The notes under the pieces are model-generated. The model was given only the letters and a program-made list of their open reading frames with translations. It was not told where the DNA came from and ran no database searches. Below, one piece after another: positions 6,501 to 8,055 of a stretch of DNA of 8,055 nt (position 1 is its first letter; every line of letters starts with the position of its first letter). Location of the stretch: assembly GCA_938027385.1 (NCBI GenBank), contig CALJBF010000255.1, positions 1 through 8,055 of the forward strand, written 5' to 3'. Source of the stretch: an uncultured Porphyromonadaceae bacterium (GTDB taxonomy: Bacteria; Bacteroidota; Bacteroidia; Bacteroidales; Muribaculaceae). Both the position numbers and the translations under genes were made by a program.

Positions 6501-8020
6501 GTGCCGCATACCGCCGTGACGGTATAGTGGAAGTCGGTCAGCTGTTCGGGCATCGCCACCGTCTCGGTGTAGGTCGTGCCGGTAATGCCGTCGATGGTAC
6601 GTCCGGAGGGGAACGCCTTGAGCGTGTATGTGAGTGCGTCGGGCGACAGCGTGGTGCCGTTGAGCCCCTGCGTCGGAGCCTTCCAGGTGACGGTCATCTG
6701 CGACGTGGCGTTGTCGTAGACGGCTTTGGCCGAAGTTGGCGCCTCGGGTGTGTCGGGGCCGATATAGGCTGTCACCGAACGTGCGGGGCCTTGTCCCGTG
6801 GTGTTGGCGGCAAAGACGCTGAAGGTATATGCGCCCGGGGCGTCGAGGGTCACGTCGACTTCGACGGCTGCCCCGCATGCGGCTGTGCCGGTGAAGGTCT
6901 TGTCGCCGACTGTCAGGGTGTATGTCACGTTCCCTGTGGCGGTGGTGCCGTCGTAGAGCAGCCCCGGGGCGTTGAAGTTCACTTTGCCCGACAGCGATGT
7001 GCCCGGGAAAGCGACCCTGAGACCGGTCACGGCATCAGGAGCCTTGTCCTCGGCGCGCGGAGCGGGAATGTATGTGCCGATAAGTTCGGCGTATCCCGGT
7101 CTGTCGCAGAGGCGGGTGGCGGTGGCCGTCTTCATGTCTATGGCATACAGGCGGCTGTATGAGTCGGTGTTCGGCGTGTAATATATCACCCCGGCGGCAT
7201 CGTCGGCAGTGGCCGAGCAGAGATAGCGTGTGGCCACGCCGGTGTCGCCGATGCGTGTCATGTCGCCGGTGTTCTTGTTGATTTTGTTGAGAACGCCCGA
7301 TTTCGTGATGGCATACAGTTCGCCTGACGAAGTGGCGGCGATGCCGTTCCATACCTCGGTGACATCGGTTATCTTCACCGGCAGCAGCTGTACCGACCCG
7401 TCGGTCGGGGGTGCCATGTAACCGAAATATGGTTTGTTGTCGAATGTATTGAAACAGCCGTAGATGCGGCGTGTGGTGGTGTCATATGTAAGGTCGAACG
7501 CCCTGACGAAATTTTCCTGTGACCCGGTGGTGCCGATCTGGCTCCAGTCGGCGGGATCATACACGGTCGAGTAGATTTCGCTCAGCTCCCCCTGGTCATA
7601 CCCTGGGGTAAGCACCAGATACTTGCCGTCGTAATAGACCGACCCGAACTCGCCGTTCACACCGTCAAGCAGGGTGTCGAGGGTATAGCTGGCCAGCGAG
7701 AGCGATGCCATGCGGTAACCGCCGTATATCACGTTGCCGGCAAGCTCGCGCGCCCCGGACTGCGATGCCGGAAGACGGGCCGGCATATCCGTCGGCAGAG
7801 AGGCCGACAGCCCTACATGGCGCCCGGCCAGGGATTCGGGGAGCATTGAGACCGGTGTTCTGCGTGCTGTGGGGATTTCCGTCTCCCTGGGGTCGGGACG
7901 CGGAACGGTCTGTACGCGAGCGTCGGGGCGTCCCCCGTCAGCTGTCTTGAGCGATGCCATTGCGGCACCGGCTCCCACTGCCAGAGCGGCTGCGATTGAC
8001 AGTGATGTGGATAGTTTCAT
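3512..8020 (-). CDS. Large secreted fibronectin type III / jelly-roll (choice-of-anchor J) protein with a type IX secretion-like C-terminus
   Basis: A 1502-residue surface or secreted protein. Domains, by my reading: signal peptide 1-22 (cut after AMA); proline/arginine-rich linker about 23-95; propeller-like repeats about 96-320 (for example GELYAITKSGVLNKINKNTG at 233-252 and SRLYAIDMKT at 289-298); fibronectin type III domains about 327-420 and 423-520; jelly-roll 524-676, with IIDANRDFTTW and NDWLLLPAMRL as in choice-of-anchor J proteins; fibronectin domains 683-778 and 782-880; second jelly-roll 884-1041; CARDB-like domain 1043-1147; a fifth fibronectin fold (1153-1176 and 1374-1428) interrupted by a third jelly-roll (about 1183-1363). 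The end (1437-1502) resembles the type A sorting domain of type IX secretion: NGVITIKG, TPDGRTVY, SGIYIVTAG, then KVMTD. No protease or glycosidase motif is visible, so an adhesive or scaffolding role is inferred. Cleaved-adhesin domains of gingipains are related jelly-rolls. The ATG at 8020 starts the signal peptide. The 35 bases upstream (8021..8055) are AT-rich with no Shine-Dalgarno sequence and no full promoter; it may lie beyond the window. Confidence 0.9.
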   Translation of the reverse strand: MKLSTSLSIAAALAVGAGAAMASLKTADGGRPDARVQTVPRPDPRETEIPTARRTPVSMLPESLAGRHVGLSASLPTDMPARLPASQSGARELAGNVIYGGYRMASLSLASYTLDTLLDGVNGEFGSVYYDGKYLVLTPGYDQGELSEIYSTVYDPADWSQIGTTGSQENFVRAFDLTYDTTTRRIYGCFNTFDNKPYFGYMAPPTDGSVQLLPVKITDVTEVWNGIAATSSGELYAITKSGVLNKINKNTGDMTRIGDTGVATRYLCSATADDAAGVIYYTPNTDSYSRLYAIDMKTATATRLCDRPGYAELIGTYIPAPRAEDKAPDAVTGLRVAFPGTSLSGKVNFNAPGLLYDGTTATGNVTYTLTVGDKTFTGTAACGAAVEVDVTLDAPGAYTFSVFAANTTGQGPARSVTAYIGPDTPEAPTSAKAVYDNATSQMTVTWKAPTQGLNGTTLSPDALTYTLKAFPSGRTIDGITGTTYTETVAMPEQLTDFHYTVTAVCGTLRSAPATTNTVTIGTIVPPYANSFKLPGDLDGCTIIDANRDFTTWEYTDNYGGCVKVRYDVTHAMNDWLLLPAMRLSAGKSYKVTCRAGTNDSSLRERIEVCAGTAPAAEAMTIPVIAPTELSQQFKNGGEILEGHLVAPADGIYYIGFHGISDKDRYWLCLGDVEVAAGLNVGTPGMATDLTVTPDMNGSLTADIAFTTPAVDNNGNPLGAISRIDLTRDGELLHSFRNPATGSRLTYTDNAATNGAHTYAVQGFNASGAGMTASVISYVGYDVPSALPSLTASRGDNNGSMELTWTAPETDINGKRFSGGALTYTVMRIEGEEQTEVASGLTETDCMLQAVPENATQRFVQYAVFPRSVAGYGEGLPTGLVPVGAPYTIPMVESWSGKALSNIWGFDGTGGVMLVDGYYFDNVPAQDNDNGYLLIYGDFKDDTVNLISGNIAIPADAGHPRLTYYYFGMSGCLNTLESQISADGVNFTTLDSSVLSAEKGKDAWTRVTVPLDAYKGQTVQLRFKAVRDNMKYIMLDNIRVFDQVAHDLANVELSVPATVEAGQPVGITVSYENIGTETATGVNVLIYRNDELVATVPAGDINESATGSVTYSDITDPVMPARLTYKAVVDYAADLKPENNSSAPATVTLTYPEYPVATALAATRTGNDVTLTWEAPDLEKRPYIAETETFDSCESFTGDEFAGWTSVKLDNGNNGSIEGVDIPGIVPGQSTKPFFVFDTSVVPDSPGYTHFMAHSGDKYLAVVYNDDANEPLDVLLVSPRLCGDAQTVTFWAKSCLSLFPESMEVLYSTTGTEPGDFTGIALDGYAVGGDWIEYSARLPEGAVYMAIRATSVDKYMLMIDDITARLASSPRLELTVKGYNVYRDSKRVNSETIAATGYTDSGVSAGAQTYVVTVVYDLGESLPSERATAPASLDNIADDAITVRARNGVITIKGAEDLAVTVNTPDGRTVYTTAHASAYESVTVASGIYIVTAGSRAYKVMTD

Positions 8021-8055
8021 AAATTGTGACTGTAATTAGTGTGATATGAAGTTAT

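Noticed and set aside
6527..7162. A 211-codon open frame on the plus strand opposite the large gene
   Set aside because: It lies wholly antisense to a well-supported coding region in GC-rich sequence, has no signal or domain, and its composition (many G, V, R, C) is that of a shadow frame. The same applies to the plus-strand frames at 5753..6133, 1922..2290 and 97..405.
8021..8055. Promoter of the large gene within the last 35 bases
   Set aside because: No TAnnTTTG or ECF-like box pair is found; short TGTGA direct repeats are too weak to call, and the promoter probably lies beyond the window.

Overview
The window looks like chromosomal DNA from a member of the Bacteroidales. The moderately high GC content and the gene families fit the gut family Muribaculaceae, but that placement is an inference. 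Three things support the phylum: two promoters of the Bacteroidota type (TTTG, a 19-base spacer, TAnnTTTG), start codons with AT-rich leaders and no clear Shine-Dalgarno sequence, and secreted proteins of kinds typical of the group (an outer-membrane beta-barrel protein with a TonB-receptor-like plug, and a fibronectin/jelly-roll protein with a type IX secretion-like C-terminus).

Everything recognised lies on the minus strand, so transcription runs from right to left. A 1502-residue secreted multidomain protein (3512..8020) comes first. It ends at a strong intrinsic terminator (3440..3477). Next is a 693-residue outer-membrane beta-barrel protein (1279..3360), preceded by a motif pair that resembles an ECF sigma factor promoter. 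A 285-residue secreted protein of unknown function, with eight cysteines, follows (284..1141) and has its own housekeeping-type promoter. The left edge holds the 5' two thirds of a tRNA-Pro(UGG) gene (1..53), with its own promoter at 103..133 overlapped by an 11-base inverted repeat.

The three proteins are all exported: one to the cell surface or medium, one to the outer membrane, and one to the periplasm or beyond. The promoters and the terminator argue that they are separate transcription units rather than one operon. No sigma factor, anti-sigma factor, SusD-like lipoprotein, integrase, transposase or CRISPR array is present. The remaining open frames on either strand are shadows of these genes. 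No clearly new system stands out. The points most worth following are the ECF-like promoter, the palindrome over the tRNA promoter, the jelly-roll domain nested in a fibronectin fold, and the unassigned cysteine-containing protein.
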